Assembly: GCA_024639185.1 (NCBI GenBank)
Contig: JAHEIW010000004.1
Coordinates: 1-64,000, forward strand
Source of the DNA: Deltaproteobacteria bacterium
GTDB lineage: Bacteria; Desulfobacterota; Desulfobacteria; Desulfobacterales; JAHEIW01
DNA: 64,000 nt
Direction of reading: 5' to 3'
The notes beneath the pieces are model-generated. The model was not told where the DNA came from. It searched no databases and saw only the letters and a program-made list of their open reading frames with translations. Shown piece by piece: positions 19,563-30,001 of the stretch. The translations under genes were made by a program, and so were the position numbers. Every line of letters begins with the position of its first letter. The first letter of the stretch is position 1.

Positions 19563-21122
19563 ATGGCTGAAAGTAAACCTGACATTCTGCTGAATACCTC
19601 GGATCTTGATCTGTTGAATGAGGTTTCAACCGCTGTTCATTCCATCCATGATCTGGATGAGATGCTGCGAAATGTACTGGCAAAGATTAAGGATGTTTTT
19701 GGTATTGATGGGGCTTCAATTGCGCTGCATGATCCTCAGCGCAAAGAATTGTATTTTATCCAAACCATCGAAGAGCTCGCAGACGGCGACCCGCAGAAGA
19801 TGGCTGAAATGCGCTTTCCGGATGACTATGGTGTGGCCGGCTGGGTATTAAAAGAGCAACAGTCGGTCTTAATTCCAGATGTTACTAAAGACAGCCGCTT
19901 TACCAAAAAGCTCGATCTTCAGCAAAACCTTGATACACGCTCTATGATTTGCGTGCCCCTAAAGACGCGTAAACGGGTGATGGGCGTCTTGTACGCCATC
20001 AACAAACTTGCTGCTGAGTTTAGTCAGAAGGATTTGCGCCTGTTGGAAGTGTTATCGGTCATCATTGCGGTTTCTATTGAAAACGCGCGGCTCTATGGCG
20101 AGGTTCGGCAATACGCCAGCTCTCTTGAAAAGGAAAATTATCGCTTGAAAACCGAATGCCAGGCCCGGTTTAATGTCCAGGGAATCATTGGATGCAGTGC
20201 TGCAATGCAACGCGTTTTTGCCCTCTTGGATAAGGTCATCGACACCGATACGGCCGTTCTGATCCAGGGTGAGACCGGAACCGGCAAAGAACTTCTGGCA
20301 AAGGTCATCCATTATAACGGGCCGCTGAAGAACAAGCCCTTTGTTGCCGAAAACTGCGGCGCGCTGAGTGACAATCTTCTTGAAAGTGAAATTTTCGGTC
20401 ATGTTAAAGGTGCCTTTACCGGTGCGATTGCCGACAAGAAAGGATTGTTTGAAATGGCAAGCGGGGGCACGGTCTTTCTGGATGAAATATCCGACATGCC
20501 CTTTTCGATGCAAACCAAACTGCTGCGGGTATTACAGGAAAACCAGATTCGGCCGGTGGGCGGCAGCCGATACCGGCAAGTGAATTTCCGCCTGATTTCG
20601 TCCTCCAACCGCGATCTGCTCGAGCAGGTCGAAGGAGGAAATTTCAGAGAAGATCTTTTTTATCGGATTCAGGTTTTTCCGATTGTGATACCCCCTCTGA
20701 GAGAACGCAGGGAAGATATTCCGCTGCTGGCCACCCATTTTTTAGAACAACATGCTGCCCGGCTCGATCGGGCGCTGGCACGCTTAACGCCCGCTGCTCT
20801 GGAAGCATTGATGCAATTTGATTGGCCCGGAAATGTGCGTCAGCTTGAAAATGAAATTGAGCGCGCATTAACCCTGGCCGGAGATAACACCGAGATCACA
20901 CCCGAATATCTATCAGAACGGATCAGGCCGTCGGCCGCTCCCGGTGGCCATCTGGAGGCGGCGCCGGCAACTTTAAAGGAGGCCACTGCCAAGGTGGAGC
21001 GCCAGATGGTACTGGAAGCGCTGCGCCAATCAGGCGGCAATCGATCCCAGGCCGCACGAGAGCTGGGTTTAACCCGTCAGGGACTGCTCAATAAGATCGC
21101 GCGCTATGAGATCGAGCTGTAG
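19563..21122 (+). CDS. GAF-domain sigma54-dependent transcriptional activator with Fis-type HTH
   Basis: GETGTGKELLAKVIH, GHVKGAFTGA, FREDLFYRIQVFPI, C-terminal Fis-type HTH. Confidence 0.93.
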   Translation: MAESKPDILLNTSDLDLLNEVSTAVHSIHDLDEMLRNVLAKIKDVFGIDGASIALHDPQRKELYFIQTIEELADGDPQKMAEMRFPDDYGVAGWVLKEQQSVLIPDVTKDSRFTKKLDLQQNLDTRSMICVPLKTRKRVMGVLYAINKLAAEFSQKDLRLLEVLSVIIAVSIENARLYGEVRQYASSLEKENYRLKTECQARFNVQGIIGCSAAMQRVFALLDKVIDTDTAVLIQGETGTGKELLAKVIHYNGPLKNKPFVAENCGALSDNLLESEIFGHVKGAFTGAIADKKGLFEMASGGTVFLDEISDMPFSMQTKLLRVLQENQIRPVGGSRYRQVNFRLISSSNRDLLEQVEGGNFREDLFYRIQVFPIVIPPLRERREDIPLLATHFLEQHAARLDRALARLTPAALEALMQFDWPGNVRQLENEIERALTLAGDNTEITPEYLSERIRPSAAPGGHLEAAPATLKEATAKVERQMVLEALRQSGGNRSQAARELGLTRQGLLNKIARYEIEL

Positions 21123-21330
21123 GCAAAACAAAAATTGATTCCCATAATGGCAAACCACCTTCATCAGTGACTTGCAAAATGGCATAGAACATTTTGCATG
21201 GCGCAAAGCATTGAAATTTTGTATTTATCCGTCTTCGAGCAAAACCCTTCATTCTATAGGCGTTGCCCTTTGTTTCTTCATGGAGGAGCATGTATTTCAA
21301 GATTCCGCTGAGGACCAGACCTGTGTCAAA

Positions 21331-23481
21331 CTAATTTGCGGAAAGTGCTTGCCGCACCGTACTCGCCAGATCCTGCATCACCAGCGGTTTCATCAGAAAT
21401 GCTTCTATGCCCTTTTCAGAGGCATGCTTGTGGGTAAATTTTTCACTGTATCCGGTGCACAAAACGATGGGAATATCAGGACGAATTCCAATCAGTTTAT
21501 CGGAAAGCCGATCACCGGTCATGTTGGGCATCACGATATCGGTGATCACCAGGTCGAATCGACTGGGATCCGCTTTGAAGAGGTTCAGGGCTTCGATGCT
21601 GCTGGTGCGGGTATCGACTTTATAGCCCAACCGTTCGAGCATCTGCTTTCCGATTTCCACCAGGGGTTGCTCATCATCCACAAACAGAATGCGTTCATAT
21701 CCCATCGGTAACGGTTTTGGAATCTCTTCTTCATCTGCCAATTCGCGTTTGATGGTAGGCAGATACACATGAAACGTTGAGCCCTTACCGACCTCACTGT
21801 CAACGGTGATAGCGCCGTTTAAAGATTTGATGATACCCTGCACCACCGCCAATCCCAGGCCCGTTCCTTCGCCCTTTTCTTTGGTGGTAAAATAGGGATT
21901 AAATATTTGGGGAAGCGCTTCAGGCGCAATACCGTCCCCGGTATCTCTGACACTGAGTTTCAAAAATGGACCCGGATATAGATCCGGGATTTTGGCGGCG
22001 GCATTCCTTTCCAGATCGACGTTGGCCAGTCTGATCTCCAGCTCGCCGTCTTTTTCATCGATAGCATGGGCGGCATTGGTGCACAGGTTCATCAGCACCT
22101 GGTGAATTTGAGTCGGGTCTGCTTCGATAATACCGGTATTTTTTTCTATTTTTTGCTGGATCGATATGGTGGCCGGCAAAGAGGCCCGCAGCATCTTCAG
22201 GGCCTCTTTTACGATATGGGCCACCTGAATGGGCTTGCGCTCCTGTTTGTTCTGGCGGCTGAAAGCCAGAATCTGCTTGACCATATCCCGGGCGTGCTTG
22301 CTGGCGCTAAAAATTTCTTTCAAATTTTGGCGGACTTCTGAATCCACCTGGGCGTTCATCAGGATCAATTCGGTGTAACCGATGATAACTGAAAGAATAT
22401 TGTTAAAATCGTGGGCGATCCCGCCGGCCAGCGTGCCGATGGCTTCCATTTTTTGAGCCTGCTGTAGTTGATATTCTAGATTTTTCTTTTCTTCCTGGGC
22501 CTGCTTTTGCTCGCTGATGTCATGCGCCACAACTAAAACCTTTGTAGGTCTTCCCTTTTCATCCTCCAAAAATTTTGAATTCAGCATGGCCCAGAGTTCA
22601 TGGCCGTGTTTCGTTTTTATTTTATATTCGATTGATAGGGGAACTTTTTCACCTTTTTGGATTCTGTCGAATCGCTCAAGTGATTTTTTCTGGCTCTCTT
22701 CAGTTAGAATATCAAACGCGTTCATGGTCAGCAGCTCATGCCGGGTATAGCCGGTATACTCACACATGACATCATTGACGCTGATAAATTTTCCATTGGT
22801 TAAATCAATTTCGTAAATGCCGCTGGGTGCATGGTTTAACAACTGACGGTATCTGGCCTCACTTTCCCGCAGTGCCCTCTCAGATTGTTTGCGCTGAGTC
22901 ATATCGCGAACAATACCCCGAAATCCGATGGGTTTCCCAATCGTGTTTTTCATCAATGTCACAGAGGCATCCAGGTGGCCTCTGGTACCATCGACTTTGA
23001 ATATTTCCCAGTCAAATCCTTTTGCAGGTTCACCGGTTTCGTATACCTGATTAAACGTTTGATACACTTTTTGGGCATTTTCGGAACTCATATATTCCCG
23101 ATAGTTCATGCCTGCCATAGCCGCAGGGGAATACCCTAAGAGGCGACTCAAAGAACCATTGAAAAAGGTGAAACTGCCCCTAAGGTCGACTTCGTAGTAT
23201 CCGTCCTCGATATTATCCAGAATGGAACGATATTTTTCTTTGCTTTCTGTGAGTGCGGTTTCAGAGTCGGCCATTTTAATCAAGACCCGCACAACCGAAT
23301 AGGATACAAAAGGAGCGATGATTCCCGGAAATAGGATGCATTTGATGAGCACTGCCCGATGAAGTTGACCGGAAACCAGTGAAAAAACCAATTCAAGTCC
23401 CACGGAACCCAGGATTGAGATCAGCGTGATGACCAGAGCAGTTTTTACCGCTCCCAATCTTAGTATCCATTTCAAAATCAT
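21331..23481 (-). CDS. PAS-domain hybrid sensor histidine kinase with receiver domain
   Basis: Two PAS, LAGGIAHDFNNIL, GTGLGLAVVQG, VITDIVMPNMTG. Confidence 0.93.
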   Translation of the reverse strand: MILKWILRLGAVKTALVITLISILGSVGLELVFSLVSGQLHRAVLIKCILFPGIIAPFVSYSVVRVLIKMADSETALTESKEKYRSILDNIEDGYYEVDLRGSFTFFNGSLSRLLGYSPAAMAGMNYREYMSSENAQKVYQTFNQVYETGEPAKGFDWEIFKVDGTRGHLDASVTLMKNTIGKPIGFRGIVRDMTQRKQSERALRESEARYRQLLNHAPSGIYEIDLTNGKFISVNDVMCEYTGYTRHELLTMNAFDILTEESQKKSLERFDRIQKGEKVPLSIEYKIKTKHGHELWAMLNSKFLEDEKGRPTKVLVVAHDISEQKQAQEEKKNLEYQLQQAQKMEAIGTLAGGIAHDFNNILSVIIGYTELILMNAQVDSEVRQNLKEIFSASKHARDMVKQILAFSRQNKQERKPIQVAHIVKEALKMLRASLPATISIQQKIEKNTGIIEADPTQIHQVLMNLCTNAAHAIDEKDGELEIRLANVDLERNAAAKIPDLYPGPFLKLSVRDTGDGIAPEALPQIFNPYFTTKEKGEGTGLGLAVVQGIIKSLNGAITVDSEVGKGSTFHVYLPTIKRELADEEEIPKPLPMGYERILFVDDEQPLVEIGKQMLERLGYKVDTRTSSIEALNLFKADPSRFDLVITDIVMPNMTGDRLSDKLIGIRPDIPIVLCTGYSEKFTHKHASEKGIEAFLMKPLVMQDLASTVRQALSAN

Positions 23482-23853
23482 TACGGTTTTCCTGTTAAAC
23501 TGTTTAATTACAAATGGTTGGTTTGATCCAGGGCCTTATGAGCACCTGTGTGCTATCAAATTTTCAAAAACGATGTTCAATACCGCTGGATGAAATATCG
23601 GGGTAGTTGATAACAACGGTCTGATAAAATTATCATAAACTCTATTGTTAGTATCGGTCAGCCGGCGTAATTCTTTACAAGTTGGTTGATAATATGCTGC
23701 CGGTGGGAAAAAGCCGTGAAAATGGTGTGATGGGGTTGCGCAGAAGTACTGTTGGTAACGTAAATTCAGTTACTTGTGAACAAAATTAAAGATGAGTTTT
23801 TGCGGCTTATGTTTTGCTAAAACAACTCGGGGTCGGATAAGTAGATCGAGCGA

Positions 23854-26800
23854 TCATCCCCCGACAAACTTGGCTTCCACCCAGCCGGTGCTGTAATAGT
23901 CTTCCGGCAGATAGGTCAGCTTATCACCGTTGAGTTGTTTCATGAATACCTGATTAAATTGCATGAAAAATGTTGGTTGGCTCCCATCTTTTGGAATGGC
24001 GACCAGATCCGGCGGTTGCAGAAACGGGGTGGTTTTAAAAGTGCCCTTCTTCCATGTATAAGACCGTTGTTTGGGCAAACGCGAATAGCCATTTTGTTTT
24101 CCGCCGGACTCGACTCCGGATAGCACGGTAAAATAATACCCCTTGTATGGTTTTAGCCTGTACCCAAAGCGTTTCTGTCCGGCCGGATCGGAATGGGCTA
24201 CCTGCTTATCGATAAGGGCCATGGGTTTTTTCTGTTTACGGCCAAACAGATAAAACATTCCGGCTAGATCATCGCCGTACTTTGAGCGATCCTTGCGCCG
24301 CGCGCTGGCAATTTGCTTGAGCGTTTTGACAATGTCCCGGTGGTTTACGATGTCCTGTTTAAATTTTGTGTAGCGGGCTTCATCCACCGTACGTTGGCGA
24401 ACATCGAAGTCAATCGATTTATTAATTTTTTCAGTGGCCACATCGACGACAAACCGGGCGGGCACTCCCCAGAAATACAATTTTTTACGGCTTCCGTTTA
24501 TACCGGTATACCCGTCCTTGCGTAAGCGCAATCCCTGGGCATCAAATGCCATCGATTGGATCACATCTGCGTTGCCGGCATCCAGGGTGATTTCATTCTG
24601 ATTGAAAATAACTTTGATCGGTTGTCCTGATGGCAGTTTTTGATGGCAGTTTTTGCCGTCGGCCTGCTTTTTAAAGGTCACTTGCTCAATGGCCGATACC
24701 AGCTCCATTTTCACTTTGCCAAAAGCGGCATGGGCGTTTTTGAGCTCACCATTTGAAAGCCCGTAACTGAAACCGGCAGGGCTATGGAAGGCGTTACCGG
24801 ATAAATAGACGGGCTTACGCTCGCCAAAAAAATGAACCTCCCAGCGAATATCGCCGCTAAAGGGTCCTCGCGGCAGGCTAACTCGCAGGCTGTCGGTCCA
24901 CATCATACCGCCGGCTTCTTGCCATTCGACATTCAGGGTGTTGAGTTCTTTTTCAGTGTAGCTGGCAAAGCTTTGCATCGGTCGATGATCGTAGCGCAGC
25001 CTGGCCGGCGTCTCCGGCTTATGGGACAGAACCAGCTCCTTGCCATGGTTTAGATCGGCCACGACGTCAAAAGCGTGCTCAAAGATTTCTTCAACCACCA
25101 CAACCTGGAGCCGGTAGATTTCGCCTTGAAACCGGCTGGACGCTGATGAAGCGCCGCTCATCGATTCCTTGGAAGCCAGTGATCGACCGGTACTGTCGAT
25201 TGCAAAAAGCCGAGCCGACGCGCCGCCCCGAAAGGTGACTTTAGCGATGTCCTTTTCCAGCCGGTGCAGCTTCACTGAAACCGCGTCGGTTTTCCGGACC
25301 GCACCGGCCTTGTCATCGGTCGCGACAAATTCGAATATTTTCAATCGGGCCGGCAATGCAATGTTAAACTTAATTTTGGCAGATCCCAGTGTTTTGGCCG
25401 GCGTGTCCTTTTTGACATTGATTTCGATAAAGCCGGGTGAAGCACTGCCCGGGTGTATGATGTGCTGGAAGGTCTTTTCTGCCACCCGGCGGATATCGGC
25501 ACCATCTGTTGATAGGACTTCGCTGACTTCGTATTTTAACTTGGCTAAAGACGCATTCGGAATTGCCAGGGTGTCGAAATCCAGCGTCATACGGGGCTCT
25601 TCACCAAAACTCCAGTAATTGCCTGGAAATAAATTCTGCTCGACTGCTGCGGGGATGGTTTTTTTCAGGATTTCGATGTTGACCACCGGTAAGATGCGCG
25701 GCGTATCGATATACTGGGCGGCAACCTGGCCCTCTGAGGGGGATAATTCCATACCCGCAGCCAATATCTGACCAATGGTCGCCTCCGACAAGGCGGCAAA
25801 GAGGGCCTCGTCATGTGTTTGGTCCCAGCTGAGGCCAATCATCAGGCGGTTGTTTTTATGAGCCAGGGTGTGTTTATAGCGCGGATCATTAAAAATCTCG
25901 ATTAGCTTCAAAACGGTGCCATCAACATCCAGATCATCCGGGTTTCCGGCCTTTAACTGCCGGTATATTTGCTTTCCATCGACCCCTTTACGAAATTGTT
26001 GGGCATAGCTGAACATGCGTCCGTTGGTCTCATCCAGGCGAAACGCGATTGCCAGGGAATCGACGCCTTTCAGGGAATCGGATACTTGGTTAACAATGCC
26101 GCCTCCCATAGCAATCATCATGGCGGCCTGGTGGCTTTGTTTGACCGCCGGGTTGTTTTGAATTTTTTTCTGCCATTTCGCATCCAAATTTTCAGGGATT
26201 TGAATCGACAAAGTCGCCAGATCCCCGGGTTGAGCAATGGCAGCCATCATCTGCGCCACCTGTGTTTTGTGCAACGTTTGCGGCCCCTCGGCAAATCTTT
26301 TGATTAAATCTGCGGGTGCCAAAATTGCCTGATTATCGATAAACTGAACCCGGTACAGATCGACCGGGAAGCTATTTTGTTTGTCAGCCGGAATAGCGTC
26401 TTTTTTGATGCGATAAAATCCATCCGGATGGGACTCCAGTATTTGCACATAATTAATCGGAGATGTCAGCAGTGTTTTAAGATTGTTGCCATCTTCTCCC
26501 CTTGCGAAAATAACCGGCAAAACGGTGTGTTGCGAATGCCCATAGAAATAAAGCTCAACATCTGTCAGGCCAAGCGATTTGATAATCGTGGTCGTCATTT
26601 TGTAGCGGATGTTTTTTTTGTCCGCCGCCGTGTTTTGATCGACTGCCGCCAGCAATAAGGGCACATTGAGTTTAGCCGCTAAAAACGGTTCGGCAGCGAC
26701 CCAGCTGCCGGTAGCAACGTTGGTTTCTAAACCAGGCTTTTGTTTTTGCATGGCTGGTTTTTTTGCAAAGATGCTGCCCAATCCGGTGTTACCGTCACTC

Positions 26801-27486
26801 AACTTGGACCATTGGGTAATCGCAAAATACCCGCCCAGCACCAATAGAAGAATAGCGGCCGCCGCTAACAGCGGTCTTCGCTTTTGCCAGATGGGATTCA
26901 CGCGCTGGCCGGCATCGGCAACTACCGGGGCATCTGCATGATCAAACGGGGCTTGCGGGTTTTTGTTTGGCTGCGGTTGAGCCACCGGCGTTTCATTTAT
27001 AAGGGCCGGGATGTCTGTTTGAGTCGCTTGCAGTGACATGGGGCGGCCGCAGGCTTTGCATTTGGTGGTTTTGACACCCGCTGGAATCTTGGCGGCATTG
27101 ATGCCGTATTTTTTGCCGCAATACAGGCAGACAATCGCTAAGGTTCCGGCGTTTTGCAGCTCTGAACTCGGCGTAGCTGCAGTGGCTTCGGCTTTTAAAG
27201 AAATGTTGTGACCGCAGGATTTACAACGCGTGCTGGTGACACCCGGGGGGATGGCACTGGATTTGATCTTAAACTGCTTGTTGCAATATTGACAGTTGAT
27301 GTGCACAACGTCAGATGGCCCACTTGGCACTGTTTTGGAAGCGCTTTGCGGTTGTGCCTGAGTTTTTTCGGGGCGAAGTGGAACCGAACCCCCGCAGACT
27401 TTACAGCGGGTGGCGTTGACATTAGGAGGTATCTTGCTTGAATCAACAGAATAGACTTTTTTGCAATTCGAACAGCTGATTTGCAT
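23854..27486 (-). CDS. large membrane-anchored protein with three tandem MJ0042-type zinc ribbons
   Basis: Three CxxC-x(19-20)-CxxC units in the first ~155 aa, one TM segment, then ~1000 aa extracytoplasmic region. Confidence 0.75.
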   Translation of the reverse strand: MQISCSNCKKVYSVDSSKIPPNVNATRCKVCGGSVPLRPEKTQAQPQSASKTVPSGPSDVVHINCQYCNKQFKIKSSAIPPGVTSTRCKSCGHNISLKAEATAATPSSELQNAGTLAIVCLYCGKKYGINAAKIPAGVKTTKCKACGRPMSLQATQTDIPALINETPVAQPQPNKNPQAPFDHADAPVVADAGQRVNPIWQKRRPLLAAAAILLLVLGGYFAITQWSKLSDGNTGLGSIFAKKPAMQKQKPGLETNVATGSWVAAEPFLAAKLNVPLLLAAVDQNTAADKKNIRYKMTTTIIKSLGLTDVELYFYGHSQHTVLPVIFARGEDGNNLKTLLTSPINYVQILESHPDGFYRIKKDAIPADKQNSFPVDLYRVQFIDNQAILAPADLIKRFAEGPQTLHKTQVAQMMAAIAQPGDLATLSIQIPENLDAKWQKKIQNNPAVKQSHQAAMMIAMGGGIVNQVSDSLKGVDSLAIAFRLDETNGRMFSYAQQFRKGVDGKQIYRQLKAGNPDDLDVDGTVLKLIEIFNDPRYKHTLAHKNNRLMIGLSWDQTHDEALFAALSEATIGQILAAGMELSPSEGQVAAQYIDTPRILPVVNIEILKKTIPAAVEQNLFPGNYWSFGEEPRMTLDFDTLAIPNASLAKLKYEVSEVLSTDGADIRRVAEKTFQHIIHPGSASPGFIEINVKKDTPAKTLGSAKIKFNIALPARLKIFEFVATDDKAGAVRKTDAVSVKLHRLEKDIAKVTFRGGASARLFAIDSTGRSLASKESMSGASSASSRFQGEIYRLQVVVVEEIFEHAFDVVADLNHGKELVLSHKPETPARLRYDHRPMQSFASYTEKELNTLNVEWQEAGGMMWTDSLRVSLPRGPFSGDIRWEVHFFGERKPVYLSGNAFHSPAGFSYGLSNGELKNAHAAFGKVKMELVSAIEQVTFKKQADGKNCHQKLPSGQPIKVIFNQNEITLDAGNADVIQSMAFDAQGLRLRKDGYTGINGSRKKLYFWGVPARFVVDVATEKINKSIDFDVRQRTVDEARYTKFKQDIVNHRDIVKTLKQIASARRKDRSKYGDDLAGMFYLFGRKQKKPMALIDKQVAHSDPAGQKRFGYRLKPYKGYYFTVLSGVESGGKQNGYSRLPKQRSYTWKKGTFKTTPFLQPPDLVAIPKDGSQPTFFMQFNQVFMKQLNGDKLTYLPEDYYSTGWVEAKFVGG

Positions 27487-27569
27487 GATTAAGTTCCTGA
27501 TTTATGGGCTTGGATGCTTCGGGTATTCAGAAAATTTGTGTTGCTGAATTTAGCAGGGCGTAAAGATAA

Positions 27570-27663
27570 CCCGTTAGCCGGTAGATCCGATTGCCCGCTG
27601 GTTGGGAAGAAGGTTTTTGTTAGTTAGGGTTAGCGGTTAACCGGCTAACGGGCCAACGGGCAA
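27570..27663. repeat. interleaved inverted repeats (X-Y-X'-Y')
   Basis: CCCGTTAGCCGGT (27570-27582)/ACCGGCTAACGGG (27640-27652), 13 bp perfect; TTGCCCGCTGG (27591-27601)/CCAACGGGCAA (27653-27663), 10/11. Confidence 0.6.
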
Positions 27664-27761
27664 TAGAAACATTTAAAAGGCAACTGATATAATTATCGCA
27701 TATAAATTGAGTCTTCGCAAATTTTTCGACCTCATAAATAACAATTCGTATGGAATCGGAC

Positions 27762-28082
27762 CTAGGATGTTTTTGAGGTGAGTATTTTAAGATACGCCTC
27801 CCACTCCATGGGCAGGAGTTGTTTTTTGGCGTTATTGCAGCTTTTGCAACAGGGGACCACATTGCCGCGGGTGCTTTTGCCGCCGCGCGCAATCGGTACG
27901 ATATGATCCATGGTCAGCGCCTTGGGCGGTGTTTCGCGTTTGCAGTAATAGCATTGGCCTTTGGCCACCTGGCGCTTCCACCATTGGGATTGTCGCAACT
28001 CCCTGGCTTTGTGGCGTTCGCGTGACAGATCCGATGCTTCAAGATCGTAGGCAAAGGGTTTCAGAGGTTTTTTCTTTTTCAT
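27762..28082 (-). CDS. HNH endonuclease
   Basis: CYYCKRETPPKALTMDHIVPIARGGKSTRGNVVPCCKSCNNAK. Confidence 0.9.
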   Translation of the reverse strand: MKKKKPLKPFAYDLEASDLSRERHKARELRQSQWWKRQVAKGQCYYCKRETPPKALTMDHIVPIARGGKSTRGNVVPCCKSCNNAKKQLLPMEWEAYLKILTSKTS

Positions 28083-28253
28083 GTTTTTCCTACTCGCTTC
28101 GCAAAAAGTCTAAACGGCATTCTAATAACGGGAGTGTTTAGTATTTTGTGTTTAGCGTCTCAAGAACCGAATATACCTTTCATATATTTAAAGTTAATTA
28201 CCAAACACCAAACACGAAACACCAAATACCTGATGAAATGACCTTTTCTAATT

Positions 28254-29102
28254 TCACACATCCTGTTCGCCTAATGTATTCCCTATCCAATTTTTAATTT
28301 CCTGCTTTAATATTTCATAATAGGCGTCGGAGCCGCCCAGGCCCCGGCGCCCGAAAAAATAGTTTATTTCAAGCATCAGGGGTTTGATGTGTTCCTCAAT
28401 TGGGGCAAAGATAACATCGAAGCCGGCCAGATTGATGCCGGTTTTGTTGCACAGATTTTTTACAAATACCTTTGCGACATTTTGCCGTTCAGGTGCCAAA
28501 GCGTCATCAATGCGTGCGCCCCGCGATACATTAGACTTAAAAGAGTCCGCATTTTTCTGAATCCGCCAGTATGAAATCAAGGTCTGTCCGATGATGACCA
28601 CCCGCAGGCTTCTGCCCAGCGTGGGCACGTATTCCTGCAATAAAAAGCCCTTTTGACCCGAGCGTTCAAATTCAGCTGCTTTTTGTAATATTTTTTTAAG
28701 ATCGTCTCGGGAATTTATAAAAAAAACGGTCTCACCTTCACCCCCCCAATCAAATTTAAAAACACACGGTAGTTCAAAAGCAATATCTTTTGGGTCGTCA
28801 CCGTATTGCTGCCTGAAATCCTGCAGCGCAGCATATGATTGGGCATGCGGATGTGCGGTGCCGGTTTTTTGAAACAGCTGTATCTGACCGATTTTACCCG
28901 AATAATTAAAGCGAGTACTATAATTTGGGAAAACATGCCGGCAGTTGTGAGTGGCCATTTCGTACAGCGATTGGCGGCACCCCTGGGGCAGTACCACCGC
29001 TTTGGCTGCTTTTATGGCGGCCAGATCGTCCGCACCGGGGTCGCGCCCGGCGCAGATGATGTTCTGGTCGGCTTCAAATAACGGATGAAAAGATACGATC
29101 AT
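28254..29102 (-). CDS. ATP-grasp domain protein (RimK/glutathione-synthetase-like)
   Basis: FKFDWGGEGETVFF, LLQEYVPTLGRSLRVVIIG, AGFDVIFAP...LMLEINYFFGRRG. Confidence 0.75.
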   Translation of the reverse strand: MIVSFHPLFEADQNIICAGRDPGADDLAAIKAAKAVVLPQGCRQSLYEMATHNCRHVFPNYSTRFNYSGKIGQIQLFQKTGTAHPHAQSYAALQDFRQQYGDDPKDIAFELPCVFKFDWGGEGETVFFINSRDDLKKILQKAAEFERSGQKGFLLQEYVPTLGRSLRVVIIGQTLISYWRIQKNADSFKSNVSRGARIDDALAPERQNVAKVFVKNLCNKTGINLAGFDVIFAPIEEHIKPLMLEINYFFGRRGLGGSDAYYEILKQEIKNWIGNTLGEQDV

Positions 29103-29272
29103 AAAAAATTAGCTCGGAGCTTCTAAGCTGAAAGCAAAAACAAATAATTCTGAACATCAAACATTCGCCTTTCAGGACAAAATAACAAGATTTACAATGA
29201 AGTCAACAACATCAGTTGATAGGTGCGAGGGGGTGATGTAGACTGCAGTTTTTTCGCCCGGGGTGCGGTTTG

Positions 29273-29617
29273 TCATTTCGCCAGATGTCTGTAGAACTGT
29301 TGATCCAGAAAATGGTCTATTTTATATTGTTTGGGTTCCAGCTGCATGTGAATCATGGCATCGATCAGCACATCTCTTTGAACATCTAAAAATTGTGCCT
29401 TTTGATCTTGAACAATGGCATAATTCCGGAGGGTTACCGATCTGGAGGTTTGCAGCATCTCTACGAGCGATTCACACTTTTCGATCTTTTTAACGATGCA
29501 ACTTTCATAAATTTTGGCCGGGTCTCCCTTATCACCTGCAATTCCGGTTGCGAGTTGACCCCAGACCGTTGCACCCACGGCAACCATTAAGCATATGGTC
29601 AATAACTTTGGATACAT
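29273..29617 (-). CDS. small exported protein, paralogue of 18652-18999
   Basis: Signal peptide; similar length and C-terminal motif. Confidence 0.6.
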   Translation of the reverse strand: MYPKLLTICLMVAVGATVWGQLATGIAGDKGDPAKIYESCIVKKIEKCESLVEMLQTSRSVTLRNYAIVQDQKAQFLDVQRDVLIDAMIHMQLEPKQYKIDHFLDQQFYRHLAK

Positions 29618-29943
29618 GTTGCCCCCCTTTCATTTAATGGGTTCACCGAAAAGGCTCCATTTTTGCGGGCTGCAACAATCATGATCAATCCGATGGGAAA
29701 GTCAAATTCAGAAATGACAAAACAATTTGAGGATGTACTTCGTGTTTTTTAAATAAAAGTTCGAGAAGCCTCGGTTTGTATAAAAGCAAGATAGATGCCA
29801 AAGGATTTCATTGGTGCCAAAGATTCGGGGTCCTATATAAGAAATTAATTTTTATACAAATTTTTATATAAGAAAATAACAATGCCATTGTGTCGGCATT
29901 TTGCGGATTTTGAACCTGTCAACCAAGTTTACAGCTAATTAGG

Positions 29944-29962
29944 GGGACGCCCATTAAATTAT
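29944..29962 (+). repeat. left inverted repeat flanking RAYT gene
   Basis: GGGACGCCCATTAAATTAT, exact reverse complement of 31016-31034. Confidence 0.85.
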
Positions 29963-30001
29963 CACTTTCTATACACAAAAGTTTGTGCTATATGAATATG
30001 C

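Noticed and set aside
24636-24662. 13-bp tandem duplication gatggcagttttt inside the zinc-ribbon protein gene
   Set aside because: Two units only and the reading frame is intact; not evidence of a functional repeat.
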